From assembly GCF_013394795.1 (NCBI RefSeq), contig NZ_JABXYU010000001.1:1798001-1862000 (forward strand): DNA of 64,000 bases. The letters are read 5' to 3'. Position numbers and translations under genes: made by a program. A model generated the notes under the pieces. The model had not been told where the DNA came from, made no database searches, and was given only the letters and a program-made list of their open reading frames with translations. The number at the start of each line of letters is the position of its first letter. Position 1 is the stretch's first letter. This document shows positions 8,314 through 18,644 of this stretch, in pieces. This stretch comes from Leptotrichia sp. oral taxon 223. GTDB lineage: Bacteria > Fusobacteriota > Fusobacteriia > Fusobacteriales > Leptotrichiaceae.

Positions 8314-10011
8314 ATGAAGAAAAAACTGCCAATAGGAATATCAGATTTTAAAAAAATAATAGACGGAAATTACTATTATTTTGATAAAACAGAATTGATA
8401 AAAAGCATTATAGGAGAACCTGGCGAAGTTAAGCTGTTTACACGTCCGAGAAGATTTGGAAAAACACTTAATATGTCGATGATAAAATATTTTTTTGATA
8501 TAGAAAATAAAGATAAAAATAAAAAGCTGTTTGAGAATTTAAAAATTTCTGAAAATGAGTATTTTGAAAAGCAGGGAACCGCTCCAGTTATTTCGATTTC
8601 ATTTAGGAATTATGATGAAAGTAACTGGGAAAATGGGTTTGAGATGATAAAAAATACAATTTCAGATCTATATGATGAATTTGAATTTGTAAAGGAAAAT
8701 TTAAGTGCGAGAAAAAAAGAAAAATATGATTCGATTTTATTTAACAGAGCAACTGAAGCAACATGGAAATTATCCTTGCTGGATTTAACAAAATATCTAT
8801 ATGAATATTATGGACAAAAAGTGGTAGTGCTAATAGACGAGTATGATCAGCCGATAATTGATTCATACGTGAAAGGCTATTATCAAGAAGCAATTAGCTT
8901 TTTTAAAACATTTTATGGAGTTGTCCTAAAGGATAATAATTATCTGGAAATGGGAATTATGACAGGGATTTTAAGAGTTGCAAAGGAAAATATATTTTCT
9001 GGATTGAATAATCTAAGAGTTCATACAATTCTGGACAATAGATTTACAGAATATTTTGGGATTACAGAAAGTGAAGTTAAGCAGGCTTTAAAGGATTTTG
9101 ATTTAGAATTTGAACTTAAAGATGTCCAACGTTGGTACAATGGATATTTGTTTGGAGATATAAAAGTTTATAATCCGTGGTCGATTATTAATTTTCTGAA
9201 TGATGAAAAATTAAAGCCGTACTGGGTAAATACGAGTGGAAATGAATTGATAAAATTATATTTAAAAAAACTGAAAAATGAGATTTTTGATGATTTTTCA
9301 AAACTTTTGAATAAAAAATCTATTTTAAGAAGAATAGATGAGAATATGACTTTTGCAGACTTGGAAGCAAATTATGAAGAAAATATATGGAATTTGTTTT
9401 TTCACAGCGGTTATTTGACATTGGCAGAAGAAGTTCAGGATGATGAGGAACAAGTTTATTTGAAAATTCCGAATGAAGAAATATTAAAAATGTTTTCAAA
9501 AATGTTTATAGAAGTATATTTTGAGAATTATAACAGCTTTTATAATATGGTGTATTCCTTGAAAAATGGAGATATTGAAACTTTTAAGAAGGAATTAAGA
9601 AAAATTTTATTGGAAAATGTTGGAATATTTGATGTAAGTGGAGTTTATAAAGAGCAGTTCTATCATGGCTTAATGCTTGGAATAATTTTGATTCTGAAAA
9701 ATGAATATGAGATAACTTCAAATAATTTTTCTGGGAAAGGCAGATATGATTTGATTTTGAAGCCTAAAAATCTGGAAAAAAGAAAAGAAGGGATTATTTT
9801 GGAATTGAAGGTTGTAAATGCAATGGAAAATTTGAGGGAAGATAAAATTTTTGAAAAATTGGAGAATGAGTGTGATACTGCATTACAGCAGATTGAAGAG
9901 AAAGAATATGCTTCTGTATTAAAAAATTCTGGAGTTGAGAATGTATTGAAAATTGGGATAGCATTTTTTGGAAAAGAAGTAGCAGTTAAATTTGATAGAA
10001 ATTACAGTTAA
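8314..10011 (+). CDS. AAA-ATPase-like / PD-(D/E)XK nuclease-like protein (first copy)
   Basis: A 565-residue protein with the N-terminal block LPIGISDFKKII and a P-loop variant RPRRFGKTLNMSM (residues 44-56), Walker B-like VVVLIDEYDQP (about 170-180), and a C-terminal region with GRYDLILKPK and ILELKVV that fits a PD-(D/E)XK nuclease fold. This pairing (AAA-ATPase_like plus PDDEXK_9 families) is abundant in Fusobacteria and Bacteroidetes; its role is unknown, with defence or mobile-element links often suggested. A close paralogue is at 18880. It follows speB by 41 bases. Confidence 0.85.
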   Translation: MKKKLPIGISDFKKIIDGNYYYFDKTELIKSIIGEPGEVKLFTRPRRFGKTLNMSMIKYFFDIENKDKNKKLFENLKISENEYFEKQGTAPVISISFRNYDESNWENGFEMIKNTISDLYDEFEFVKENLSARKKEKYDSILFNRATEATWKLSLLDLTKYLYEYYGQKVVVLIDEYDQPIIDSYVKGYYQEAISFFKTFYGVVLKDNNYLEMGIMTGILRVAKENIFSGLNNLRVHTILDNRFTEYFGITESEVKQALKDFDLEFELKDVQRWYNGYLFGDIKVYNPWSIINFLNDEKLKPYWVNTSGNELIKLYLKKLKNEIFDDFSKLLNKKSILRRIDENMTFADLEANYEENIWNLFFHSGYLTLAEEVQDDEEQVYLKIPNEEILKMFSKMFIEVYFENYNSFYNMVYSLKNGDIETFKKELRKILLENVGIFDVSGVYKEQFYHGLMLGIILILKNEYEITSNNFSGKGRYDLILKPKNLEKRKEGIILELKVVNAMENLREDKIFEKLENECDTALQQIEEKEYASVLKNSGVENVLKIGIAFFGKEVAVKFDRNYS

Positions 10012-10012
10012 T

Positions 10013-10250
10013 ACTAAATCCAATTTATATTAAACTTCGTTTAAATAAGAATTTGTTACGAACTTTTACGCAAGATAAGGATTTACAGCAATGAGTAATC
10101 CTACGAAAATAAAAAATATAATAATAAAATAGTAAAAACTGTTATTAAACAAAATAATCTAATACAGAATCTCATTAGAAAATAGAAAATATTCTTATAA
10201 TAGTTGAAAATTTATTAAATATTCACTATTTAAATAGGGAATAGTATAAA
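10013..10250 (+). repeat. Structured intergenic repeat, copy G (degenerate)
   Basis: Begins AATACTAAATCC just past the stop of the preceding gene and ends TTTAAATAGGGAATAGTATAA near 10229-10249, an inverted match to the ends of copy C. It keeps the second hairpin (about 10079-10102: AGGATTTAC, loop AGCAATGA, GTAATCCT). The inner pair is A-T where copy C has G-C. The long stem is not recognisable. It accounts for most of the 316-base gap; the remainder to 10327 holds nothing else clear. Confidence 0.6.
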
Positions 10251-10327
10251 ATTATAAATTATTTTGCAAATTAAAAATACATTTCATAGATTGTATAATA
10301 TATTGCGAGTTTTGAGGTGGTTTTACA

Positions 10328-12931
10328 ATGATTGACAAACTAAAAGAATTAGAGAATCTTGAGAATAAGTATAAGGAAATTGGGAGAATAAATTCGGAGA
10401 TAGAATCAATAATTACAAATATAAAAAATGAGGCTGGAATAAGCAGGGAAAAGGAACTTTTGGAAGAGAATGAAAGGCTGGCAAAGGATTTAAAGGTATT
10501 TCATGAAAAGATGAAAGTTAGGGAAGAAGAAATTGGAAGGCTTAAAAATAGTAATGCAGTGCTTATTGAGGAATTGAAGGAAGCTAAAAAGGTTAGGAGA
10601 AATGGTGAGATTGATAAGTTTCAGAATATTTTGGCTGAGAAGATGAATGTGGAATTGGAAAGTGGAGTGACTAGAAGGCTTTCTAATTATGCAGAGGAAA
10701 TGAAGAGAAAAGTCAAAATGCTGGAAAGAAATCTTTCTTGTGAATTTTCAGATGAAGCTGATTCATTAAGAGATGAACTCAAAAAAATTAATGGGAAAAT
10801 TGGTGATTTTTTAGAGAAAAGTAATAGGAAAACTTTTGAAAATAAGGTATTTCTCCAAGAGGAATCTTCGGTTTTTCATAATAAGATAAAAGAAGAAACG
10901 GCTTTGAAAGAAGGGGAATTTCTTTTTGAAAGAGAGAAAAAAAGATTTGTATTTGAAAAACTTATTGGTTTGAAGGGTTTTAACTTTTTAGGGATAATAT
11001 CAATCTTTTTGGGAGTTTTTTTAGTATTTCGGACACAGTTTGCAAAAATTCTGACAAATAATTATGTAAAAAGTTCGGCATCGTATTTGCTTGGGATGTT
11101 TTTTCTTTTTGCTGGAGAAAAATTTTATCAGAAAAATAAAAAGCATTTTGCAGTTGGGCTGATTGGCGGTGGAATTGGGATTCTTTATTTGACTACGCTT
11201 CTTTCTACGCTTTATCTCAAACTTTATCCAATGACAGCGGGACTTTTTATATCGGTAATACTGACAGGGCTGGTTGTGATTCTTTCATTGCGATATGATA
11301 GCCAGATAATTGGAGTATTGTCGCTGATTGGTGGATATTTGCCTTACGGAGCATATATTTGGGTGAATAAGAGCAATGTCCAGATTTATTACGTTTTGGC
11401 ATATTCTTTGATTTTGCAGGGAATTGTGCTTGGAGTTTCTTGGAAAAAGGACTGGATATACAGCAAGATTTTTGGATTTGTTACGGGTGTAGTGAATATG
11501 ACGGGGCTAGTTTATTATTTAAATTACAGCATTCATGACAAAATTACGGCATTTTTCTACATCGTAATTTTTACAACGGCATACAGTTTCATTTTCCTAA
11601 ATTCTCACAAAAAAGAAAATCGTCAAAGCAACGTAATCGACTATATATTTCTAAGTTTAAATCTAATCATAAAATTTTCATTGATTTACAGCTTGTTTGA
11701 CAAGACAACGCCAAGCTGGCTAAAAGCCGTATTAGTTGGAACAGTTGGAGTAATTTATGGATTTTTTGGCGACAGACTCAAGGACAACAAAGTTGCAAAA
11801 ATCTTTTATATCGTAGCATTAGGAAGTTTTATCCTAATTATTCCGTTAATTGTGCCAGAAAAATTTGTTGTGGTTGCCTGGGGTGCTGAAACTGCACTAT
11901 TATATTTCTTTTATAGAAAATATAAAAACAAAGAAATGCGATATGGAACAATTGCGATTTATCTAGTTTCGCTGGTAAGTAATTTAATTGTGCGGGAAGA
12001 AAAATACTTGCTTGTGTATATTCAGGATTTGATGATAATATCTTTTTCATTTATACTTTATTTTATGATTAAGCAGAAAAGTTACAAAAAAGAAGTACGG
12101 GTTTTAAATGGAATATTTAAATATCTGATTTTTGTTTATTCAATATTTTTTATAAATAAAGTTGTTTTTAATGTTGTTACTTCATTTGAAACGATAAATT
12201 ATGGTAAAGATGTATTGTTTGGTGTATTATTTTCACTTTTTATTTTAAGAACGGTAACGTATAAAATAAAGAAATTGCAGGACAGTTTTAGCTTGAGATT
12301 TTTAGTAATAATTGAAATAATTTATTTGTTATTTATAAATATGTTTAATTGTGTAAAATATATTTTTGGAAGCGGAGAATGGGTAGAAGAAAATTTGTAT
12401 TCAAGATATCCGCCAATAAACTTTCAGATATATCTAATTTTGCTAGTTTTTGTAAATATATATTTATTTATGGTTTCAAAAAATGATATTCATTTATGCT
12501 TTTTCAAAAAAAATGAGAAAAAACCATTGTGGATACTCGGAGAATCAATATATTTTCTTTTTGTAGCAAATATTATTTTACGAATATACGAACAGTCAAA
12601 TATGCTGTTTTTAGGAGCTGGACTAGCTTTGGATATAGTTGGACTGCTATTATGTGGATATTTAGTCTGGAAAGGGTTTAAAGTGCCAAATAGAAATGTT
12701 AGAAGAATTGGGCTTGGAATAGGAATATTTTTTGTGGCAAAAAGTTTTTTATGGGATTTCTTACGATTTGATAATTCCTATAAGTTGATTGCTTACTTTA
12801 GTATGGGGGCTATTTTGATTGGAACTTCCTATATTTATCAGACAGCTTTGAAGAAATTGGAGCAGGAAGTGAAAGAGAGTTTGAGGGATAAGGATTTTGG
12901 AAAAGGTGAGAAAGATGAAGAAAATAAATAA
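10328..12931 (+). CDS. DUF2339 polytopic membrane protein
   Basis: An 867-residue protein. The first 200 residues or so are charged and coiled-coil-like (ENLENKYKEIGRINSEIESI). The rest is a long series of hydrophobic segments starting at GFNFLGIISIFLGVFLVFRT, with GEKFYQKNKKHFAVGLIGGG between early ones. This layout of coiled coil plus many membrane spans is that of DUF2339 proteins, whose function is not established. The next gene is a DUF3999-like protein, a pairing I recall as recurrent elsewhere, which supports the call. The start ATG follows GAGGTGG. Confidence 0.85.
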   Translation: MIDKLKELENLENKYKEIGRINSEIESIITNIKNEAGISREKELLEENERLAKDLKVFHEKMKVREEEIGRLKNSNAVLIEELKEAKKVRRNGEIDKFQNILAEKMNVELESGVTRRLSNYAEEMKRKVKMLERNLSCEFSDEADSLRDELKKINGKIGDFLEKSNRKTFENKVFLQEESSVFHNKIKEETALKEGEFLFEREKKRFVFEKLIGLKGFNFLGIISIFLGVFLVFRTQFAKILTNNYVKSSASYLLGMFFLFAGEKFYQKNKKHFAVGLIGGGIGILYLTTLLSTLYLKLYPMTAGLFISVILTGLVVILSLRYDSQIIGVLSLIGGYLPYGAYIWVNKSNVQIYYVLAYSLILQGIVLGVSWKKDWIYSKIFGFVTGVVNMTGLVYYLNYSIHDKITAFFYIVIFTTAYSFIFLNSHKKENRQSNVIDYIFLSLNLIIKFSLIYSLFDKTTPSWLKAVLVGTVGVIYGFFGDRLKDNKVAKIFYIVALGSFILIIPLIVPEKFVVVAWGAETALLYFFYRKYKNKEMRYGTIAIYLVSLVSNLIVREEKYLLVYIQDLMIISFSFILYFMIKQKSYKKEVRVLNGIFKYLIFVYSIFFINKVVFNVVTSFETINYGKDVLFGVLFSLFILRTVTYKIKKLQDSFSLRFLVIIEIIYLLFINMFNCVKYIFGSGEWVEENLYSRYPPINFQIYLILLVFVNIYLFMVSKNDIHLCFFKKNEKKPLWILGESIYFLFVANIILRIYEQSNMLFLGAGLALDIVGLLLCGYLVWKGFKVPNRNVRRIGLGIGIFFVAKSFLWDFLRFDNSYKLIAYFSMGAILIGTSYIYQTALKKLEQEVKESLRDKDFGKGEKDEENK

Positions 12932-14087
12932 AATAATATTGTTTTTATTTTTAATAACAGTTATTCAACTTTTTTCCAGCCAGTATTTTAAAACTATAAA
13001 AATAACAGGAAAGTCGGCATACAAGCAATTTTTTTTGACAGAGGATATTTATGAGAACAGTAAAAATAATCTTGGAGATATACGGATAATTGATAAGAAT
13101 GGGAAAGAAGTTCCTTATGTTATCGAAACTGGAAAAGAGCAGGAAAAGCACAGCGAAAAAGTTGTGGCAAGGGCAAAAATAGATGAAGTGTTGACGAAAA
13201 AGGATAAAATGGAATTTATTGTGAAATTTAATTCCGACAGTTCGTTAAAGGATATAATTGGAAACAGGCTTGCGCTGATTTCTTCCAAAAATTTTTACAC
13301 CGAATATATTTTGTTTGGAAGTAATAACGGTACAGATTGGGAACAGATAACTTCGGGAGAAATTTATAAGACACCTGATAAGTCAAACTTGACAATAGAA
13401 TTTTCAGAAAAAAGATATGAATTTTATAAAGTTGTAACGCCTTTAGATAAAGGAAATATCTTTAGTGAAGCAATTTTGAAATTGTCAAATAATGAGGCTG
13501 GAAAACTTAAAACTGTAGGGACAAAATTGGATTATAAAGTTGAGCAGGAAGGGAAAAGTACAATTCTGAAAATCAAGAGCAAGTTTTTGCCGTTAAAAAA
13601 TATTGTTCTGGATGTGGAAGATGAATTTCAGAGAAATTATGCTGTGAGAAGCGGAGATGATTTTTATGCGGAAGGGATAATTTCTAAAGTTGGAGAAAAG
13701 TCAAATTTGATGATAAATTTAGAAAATGTGCCAAAATTGTCTGAAATAATCGTTGAAATAAGGAATGGAGATAATTCACCGCTCAAAATAAAAGGGGTAA
13801 CAGGAAATTATGTTCCAGACAGAATTGTGTTTAGGGCTACAGAAGGGGAAGATTATAAAATAACCTTTGGAGATGAAAGTTTAGATAAGCCTGAGTACGA
13901 TATTGCAGAATTTGTCGATTCAATAAAGGAACGGGATGAAGTTTTGGTAGGAAAATTGGAAAAAGCAGATGGAAAGAAAGTTTCAAAGCCAAGGGATTAC
14001 ACGGTTTATTATAATGTTTTTATAGGAGCTGTTGTGGTAATATTAATTGGATTTATGTTAAATAAAATAAATAAAAATAAAAAATAG
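12915..14087 (+). CDS. DUF3999-like exported membrane-anchored protein
   Basis: About 390 residues, with an N-terminal signal segment (KKINKIILFLFLITVIQLF), a large beta-rich extracytoplasmic region, and a C-terminal membrane anchor (NVFIGAVVVILIGFML). ATG 12915 is chosen because AAGGTGAG lies 4 bases upstream; the gene then overlaps the end of the DUF2339 gene by 17 bases, implying translational coupling. DUF2339 and DUF3999 proteins are probably partners in the envelope. The family is assigned by layout and neighbour, not by a definite motif. Confidence 0.7.
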   Translation: MKKINKIILFLFLITVIQLFSSQYFKTIKITGKSAYKQFFLTEDIYENSKNNLGDIRIIDKNGKEVPYVIETGKEQEKHSEKVVARAKIDEVLTKKDKMEFIVKFNSDSSLKDIIGNRLALISSKNFYTEYILFGSNNGTDWEQITSGEIYKTPDKSNLTIEFSEKRYEFYKVVTPLDKGNIFSEAILKLSNNEAGKLKTVGTKLDYKVEQEGKSTILKIKSKFLPLKNIVLDVEDEFQRNYAVRSGDDFYAEGIISKVGEKSNLMINLENVPKLSEIIVEIRNGDNSPLKIKGVTGNYVPDRIVFRATEGEDYKITFGDESLDKPEYDIAEFVDSIKERDEVLVGKLEKADGKKVSKPRDYTVYYNVFIGAVVVILIGFMLNKINKNKK

Positions 14088-14103
14088 AAGAGGAGAATGA
14101 ATT

Positions 14104-14670
14104 ATGAATATTGTGTTTGTTTTTATAGGAATTTTGGTAATTTTGGTTCTGATGGCAATGGGGATTTACAATAAATATATCAAATTGAAGAATTTGAATG
14201 AGGAAGGTTGGAGTGGAATAGGTGTTTATTTGCAAAAAAGACTGGATTTGATACCTAATCTTGTGAATACAGTTAAAGGGTATGCGACACATGAAAAGGA
14301 AACTCTGGAAAATGTGGTAAAATTGAGAAGTCAGATGATGTCAATTGATACAAAGGATATTGATAATATTGAAAAAATTCAAAAACTTGAAAATGAAATG
14401 ACAAAAACATTAAGATCAATAATGATGTTACAGGAAAATTACCCAGACTTGAAGGCAAATGAAAACTTTTTGAACTTACAATCTCAATTGACTCAAATAG
14501 AAACAGAAATTCAAAGTTCAAGAAAATATTACAATGGAACAGCAAGAGACAGAAATACTTTTGTGGAAACTTTTCCAAATAATATTTTTGGAGGAATTTT
14601 TGGATTTAAAAAAGCTGAGTTCTTTAATGCTGTGGAAGAGGCGGAAAAAGTTCCAGAAGTTAAATTTTAA
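14104..14670 (+). CDS. lemA: LemA family protein
   Basis: A 188-residue protein with one N-terminal membrane span (VFVFIGILVILVLMAMGIYN) followed by the typical LemA helical domain: EEGWSGIGVYLQKRLDLIPN, LVNTVKGYATHEKETL, and the closing block YNGTARDRNTFVETFPNN. LemA proteins are inner-membrane proteins of poorly known function, often next to DUF2207 or TPM-domain genes, as here. AGAGGAG precedes the ATG, and it follows the DUF3999 gene by 16 bases, so it belongs to the same operon. Confidence 0.93.
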   Translation: MNIVFVFIGILVILVLMAMGIYNKYIKLKNLNEEGWSGIGVYLQKRLDLIPNLVNTVKGYATHEKETLENVVKLRSQMMSIDTKDIDNIEKIQKLENEMTKTLRSIMMLQENYPDLKANENFLNLQSQLTQIETEIQSSRKYYNGTARDRNTFVETFPNNIFGGIFGFKKAEFFNAVEEAEKVPEVKF

Positions 14671-14704
14671 TTTGTTTAAATGGATTTTTAGAAGGGGGAT
14701 TGTT

Positions 14705-16657
14705 ATGAAAAGTTTTAACAAACAAAAATTAAACAGTATTTTTTCAATAATTTTTGTATTTTTCACGTTATTTTTCTTAAATACAAAATCGTTAATTGCT
14801 GAAAAAATAACAAATTATGACGTTACAGTTCAGATAAATAAAAATGGGACTTTGACAGTAAATGAAGTAATTGACTATGAATTTGACGGTGCGGCAAAGC
14901 ATGGAATTTATAGGGATATTCCGTTACGTTCAAAGAAAAATGGGGTAGATATTTACAAATGTTACATAAAAATGAATTCGATAAAGAGAAATGGGCTTTC
15001 AGAAGAGTATTCAACGAAAAATTTTAATGAAGGAGTAAGATACAGAGTAGGTTCTGCAGACAGATTTGTGGAAAATGGCGTAAACAGATATGAGTTTAAC
15101 TATGTGATATATAACGCAGTATTTGAAAAAGATGGAATTTATCAGGTATATTTTAATGCGATTGGGCAGTTTTGGAAAGTTCCTATTGAAAAAGCCACAG
15201 TGAATATAAAATTTGGAAATGGGAAGCCTGTGACAGAAAATGAAATTAATAAACTAGATATTTTTACAGGTGAATACGGTCAAAATGGAAAAGATTATAT
15301 TGAAAATTTGAATAATGGAACTATTGAAATTAAAACAAACAAGGTTTTACAATCATATAACGGATTAAGTTTCCGTTTAAATTTAAAGACGAATAATATA
15401 AGTCCAACATTTTTAGATAAACTTCAGACACTTTATTATGCTCACCCTTTACTTGCTGCAGGGCCTGTTATAATAATATTTCTAGCAATTTATGGCTTTG
15501 TAACATGGTATATATTTGGAAGAGATGTGGGTAAAAAGGCAATTGTTCCTGAATTTAACATACCTAAGGATATTTCAGCCATGTATGCGGCGTACATTAA
15601 AGGCGTAAGGGAACCTAAGGAAATATTGACAATTGGAGTGCTCTCTTTACTTTCTAAAGGTTATGTTGAAGCTGACGACAAAAAAGGCGATGGGAAAAAT
15701 GTAAAATATACATTGTCTGACAGTAAAAGAAGCAAGCCTAAATTAGCAGAGGAAGAAAAGATAGTCTTTAATGCGCTTTCTGATACAGGAAACATATTCA
15801 AAAATGAAAAAAGCCTTTATAAAGCTTCAAATAAAATATTGAAATTGTTTGAAAACGAATATAAAAGGAAAGTTTACAGGGATAACAGTATTTTTAATGT
15901 TGCATTTATTATCGGTATAGTCATAGTTTTTATAATTTCGACAAATGCAAATAGTGGAACAGAAGGCTTAGCTGACAACAATTTTGAAGTGGCTTATTTA
16001 GTTATGATTGGCTGTGTTTTTGGAATAATTTTAAACAGAGTATTTTTAGTTTTAAAGAATATTTATGGAAGTAAAAGTACGTTTTTAAAAGTTGTTAAGT
16101 GGCTAGTAGTATTATTTATGTCAGCAATATATGGAGTTTTAAATTTCATTGTAATTGGCATAATTATGGCAATGTACACTATTTATTCAAAAGTAATTGG
16201 AAGATATACAGCTGACGGGATGAGAAAAAAAGAATATCTGGATGGAATGAAAATGTACATAAAGACTGCCGAAGCTAATCAAATTATGAAATTTAATGAT
16301 GTAGACGAGCTAGTAGCCTATTTTAAAGGGATACTACCGTATGCAGTAGCTCTTGGAGTAAAAAATGAAGCGATAAAACTTATGAAGAATACAATAAAGC
16401 TCTATAATTTTGATGAAAGCACATATTCTTATATAAATAGAGGAGTGCATTTCAATACATACGATAGTTTTATTTTGGCAAATACAGTTTCAAGAGTATA
16501 CAATAATGCGTATAATAAAATAAGAGAAGAAAGATTTAGTACCTTGAGGAATGATTCTGGAAGTTCAAGTGGAAGTGGTTTTGGCGGCGGAGGCTTCTCA
16601 AGTGGAGGCGGTTTCTCTGGCGGAGGTTCCGGCGGGGGAGGTGGAGGAAGCTGGTAG
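14705..16657 (+). CDS. DUF2207 membrane protein (first of two)
   Basis: 650 residues from ATG 14705, which follows AGAAGGGGG; a longer in-frame opening would overlap lemA and is unlikely. Order: signal peptide ending about IAEK; the DUF2207 extracytoplasmic domain beginning YDVTVQINKNGTLTVNEVID, with KHGIYRDIPLRSK; a membrane span (GPVIIIFLAIYGFVTWYIFG); a cytoplasmic part with PKDISAMYAAYIKG; two more spans; and a Gly/Ser-rich end closing GGGGGGSW, which is characteristic. It pairs with LemA and a paralogue. The terminator overlaps its stop codon. Confidence 0.9.
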   Translation: MKSFNKQKLNSIFSIIFVFFTLFFLNTKSLIAEKITNYDVTVQINKNGTLTVNEVIDYEFDGAAKHGIYRDIPLRSKKNGVDIYKCYIKMNSIKRNGLSEEYSTKNFNEGVRYRVGSADRFVENGVNRYEFNYVIYNAVFEKDGIYQVYFNAIGQFWKVPIEKATVNIKFGNGKPVTENEINKLDIFTGEYGQNGKDYIENLNNGTIEIKTNKVLQSYNGLSFRLNLKTNNISPTFLDKLQTLYYAHPLLAAGPVIIIFLAIYGFVTWYIFGRDVGKKAIVPEFNIPKDISAMYAAYIKGVREPKEILTIGVLSLLSKGYVEADDKKGDGKNVKYTLSDSKRSKPKLAEEEKIVFNALSDTGNIFKNEKSLYKASNKILKLFENEYKRKVYRDNSIFNVAFIIGIVIVFIISTNANSGTEGLADNNFEVAYLVMIGCVFGIILNRVFLVLKNIYGSKSTFLKVVKWLVVLFMSAIYGVLNFIVIGIIMAMYTIYSKVIGRYTADGMRKKEYLDGMKMYIKTAEANQIMKFNDVDELVAYFKGILPYAVALGVKNEAIKLMKNTIKLYNFDESTYSYINRGVHFNTYDSFILANTVSRVYNNAYNKIREERFSTLRNDSGSSSGSGFGGGGFSSGGGFSGGGSGGGGGGSW

Positions 16658-16672
16658 AAATATCAGCTTTTT
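16648..16672 (+). terminator. Terminator overlapping the stop codon of the first DUF2207 gene
   Basis: AAGCTG, from the last codons, pairs with CAGCTT across a loop containing the TAG stop, then T5. The equivalent hairpin after the paralogue has different bases but still pairs. Confidence 0.65.
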
Positions 16673-16748
16673 CCGATTTCTAACCAAATTTTATGTGTTT
16701 GTTATTAAAGGGGTTTGAGAATAACTTAAAAATAAGGATAGATGAAAT

Positions 16749-18644
16749 ATGACATGTTTTCAAAATAAAAAAATTTCAATATTATTTGTATTTCTAATGG
16801 TATTTTTATTAAATTCGAGCAGGCTTGCTGCAGTAATATTGCATAGTGAAAAAATAAGAAATTATGAAGTTACAGTGCAAATTAATAGAAATGGGACGCT
16901 GACTGTAAATGAAGTGATTGATTACCAGTTTGGCGAAGAGCCTAAGCACGGAATTTATAGAGATATTCCTCTGCGCTCAAAAATAGGCGGATTTGATGTC
17001 CATAAGTCTTTTGTGAAAATGAATTGGATAAAAAGGGACGGAGAGGACGAAGAGTACACGAAAAATCATTTCTATGAAGGGATAAGGTACAGAATAGGTT
17101 CCAAAACAAAGCTTGTAAATTTGGACAGGATTGGGAGTAGATATGAGCTGAATTACGATATTTATAATGCTGTGTTTGAAAAGGATGGAATTTATCAGAT
17201 TTACTACAATGCAATTGGACAGTTCTGGAATGTTCCGATTGAAGAGGCAAACGTTACTATAAGGTTTCCTGATGGACAGGAAATCAAAAAAAATGAAATT
17301 GAAAAATTGGAAGTTTATACTGGAAGTTATGGAGAAAAAGGCGAAAATTACGGCGTTTCAGAAAATAACGGGGAAATAAATATTGGAACTAGAGAATTGG
17401 AGGCTAATAATGGACTTACATTTATGCTAAATTTAAAAACAGATAAGATAAGTCCGACTTTGGCAGATAAGCTGCAAATTGTATATCTTTCCAATCCTGC
17501 AGTAATAATTTTGCCATTTTTGTTATTATTTCTTACAATTTATTCAATCATAACGTGGAATCTTTTTGGAAGGGATCCGCAAGGAAAATCTATAATTCCA
17601 GAATTTAATTTGCCGAAAGACATTTCTCCGATGTTTGCAGCATATATAAATGGTGAAAGGGACATAGCGGAAATATTAAATGCAGGAATATTTACATTAC
17701 TGTCAAAAGGTTTTATAGTAGCCAAAAAAATTAATGGTGAAATTAAATATAACAAGGAATCTAAGACAGTGTATACACAGAAAACAGAACTGTCGGAAGA
17801 GGAAAGAATGCTATTTGATGCTCTTTCTTCAAAAAAGAATAATATTTTTGATAATGAAAAACAGCTTTATAATACTGGAAATAGTATTATTAAAATTTTG
17901 AAGGAAAAATATCATAGATTAATTTATAAAAACAATGGCAGTTTTTTAGTTCCATTTTATTTTGCAATTCCTATTTTTATGATTTTTATATTTTCACAGA
18001 CAAATTTTGAGATTTTCAATCCTTTTATAATATTGTATGTATTTATAGCGTTAGGATCATTTTTTCATAGAATTTGGATAACTGTTAGTAAAAAACTGTT
18101 AACAGGACTAATAATTATAGCGATTTTAGGTATATCTTTTTATCAGGGAATTGAGATTTTTGTTTTTGTAACATATTTTGTAGCATTATTTATTATTTAT
18201 GCAAAATTAATTGGAAAATATACAAATGAAGGGCTGAGAAAAAAAGAATACCTGAAAGGTATGAAAATGTATATAAAAACAGCGGAAGAGAATCAGATAA
18301 GAAAATTTGACAATGTAAAGGAATTAATCGAATATTTTAATGGAATTTTGCCTTTTGCAGTAGCGCTTGGAGTAAAAAATGAGACAATAAAATTAATGAA
18401 AAAAACAATAAAATTATATAACTTTGATATAAATGAATCTTATATAAATAGCCACACTCATATGTATGCTTATAGTAACTACAGTTTTACGAACGCATTT
18501 TCAAGAAGTTACAGTAGTGGAAAATCGCAAATAATGAGTGAAAAATTTAGTTCATCCAAGAGTGGCTCAGGCGGAGGCGGCTTCTTTAGTGGAGGCGGTT
18601 TCTCTGGCGGAGGTTCCGGCGGGGGAGGTGGAGGAAGCTGGTAG
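16749..18644 (+). CDS. DUF2207 membrane protein (second of two)
   Basis: A 631-residue paralogue of the preceding gene with the same order: signal segment, YEVTVQINRNGTLTVNEVID, KHGIYRDIPLRSK, a span (PAVIILPFLLLFLTIYSIIT), PKDISPMFAAYING, further spans and a Gly-rich tail ending GGGGGGSW. The last stretch of DNA (from about TTTCTCTGGCGGAGG) is almost identical to the first copy while the body has diverged, so the tails have exchanged sequence or are constrained. Start ATG 16749 has a modest AAGGAT site. About 90 bases and a terminator separate the two, so transcription of the second may be reduced or separate. Confidence 0.88.
   Translation: MTCFQNKKISILFVFLMVFLLNSSRLAAVILHSEKIRNYEVTVQINRNGTLTVNEVIDYQFGEEPKHGIYRDIPLRSKIGGFDVHKSFVKMNWIKRDGEDEEYTKNHFYEGIRYRIGSKTKLVNLDRIGSRYELNYDIYNAVFEKDGIYQIYYNAIGQFWNVPIEEANVTIRFPDGQEIKKNEIEKLEVYTGSYGEKGENYGVSENNGEINIGTRELEANNGLTFMLNLKTDKISPTLADKLQIVYLSNPAVIILPFLLLFLTIYSIITWNLFGRDPQGKSIIPEFNLPKDISPMFAAYINGERDIAEILNAGIFTLLSKGFIVAKKINGEIKYNKESKTVYTQKTELSEEERMLFDALSSKKNNIFDNEKQLYNTGNSIIKILKEKYHRLIYKNNGSFLVPFYFAIPIFMIFIFSQTNFEIFNPFIILYVFIALGSFFHRIWITVSKKLLTGLIIIAILGISFYQGIEIFVFVTYFVALFIIYAKLIGKYTNEGLRKKEYLKGMKMYIKTAEENQIRKFDNVKELIEYFNGILPFAVALGVKNETIKLMKKTIKLYNFDINESYINSHTHMYAYSNYSFTNAFSRSYSSGKSQIMSEKFSSSKSGSGGGGFFSGGGFSGGGSGGGGGGSW

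Noticed and set aside
14534-14704. Extended N-terminus of the first DUF2207 protein overlapping lemA
   Set aside because: The extra residues are out-of-frame lemA sequence; ATG 14705 has a good ribosome site and a proper signal peptide.
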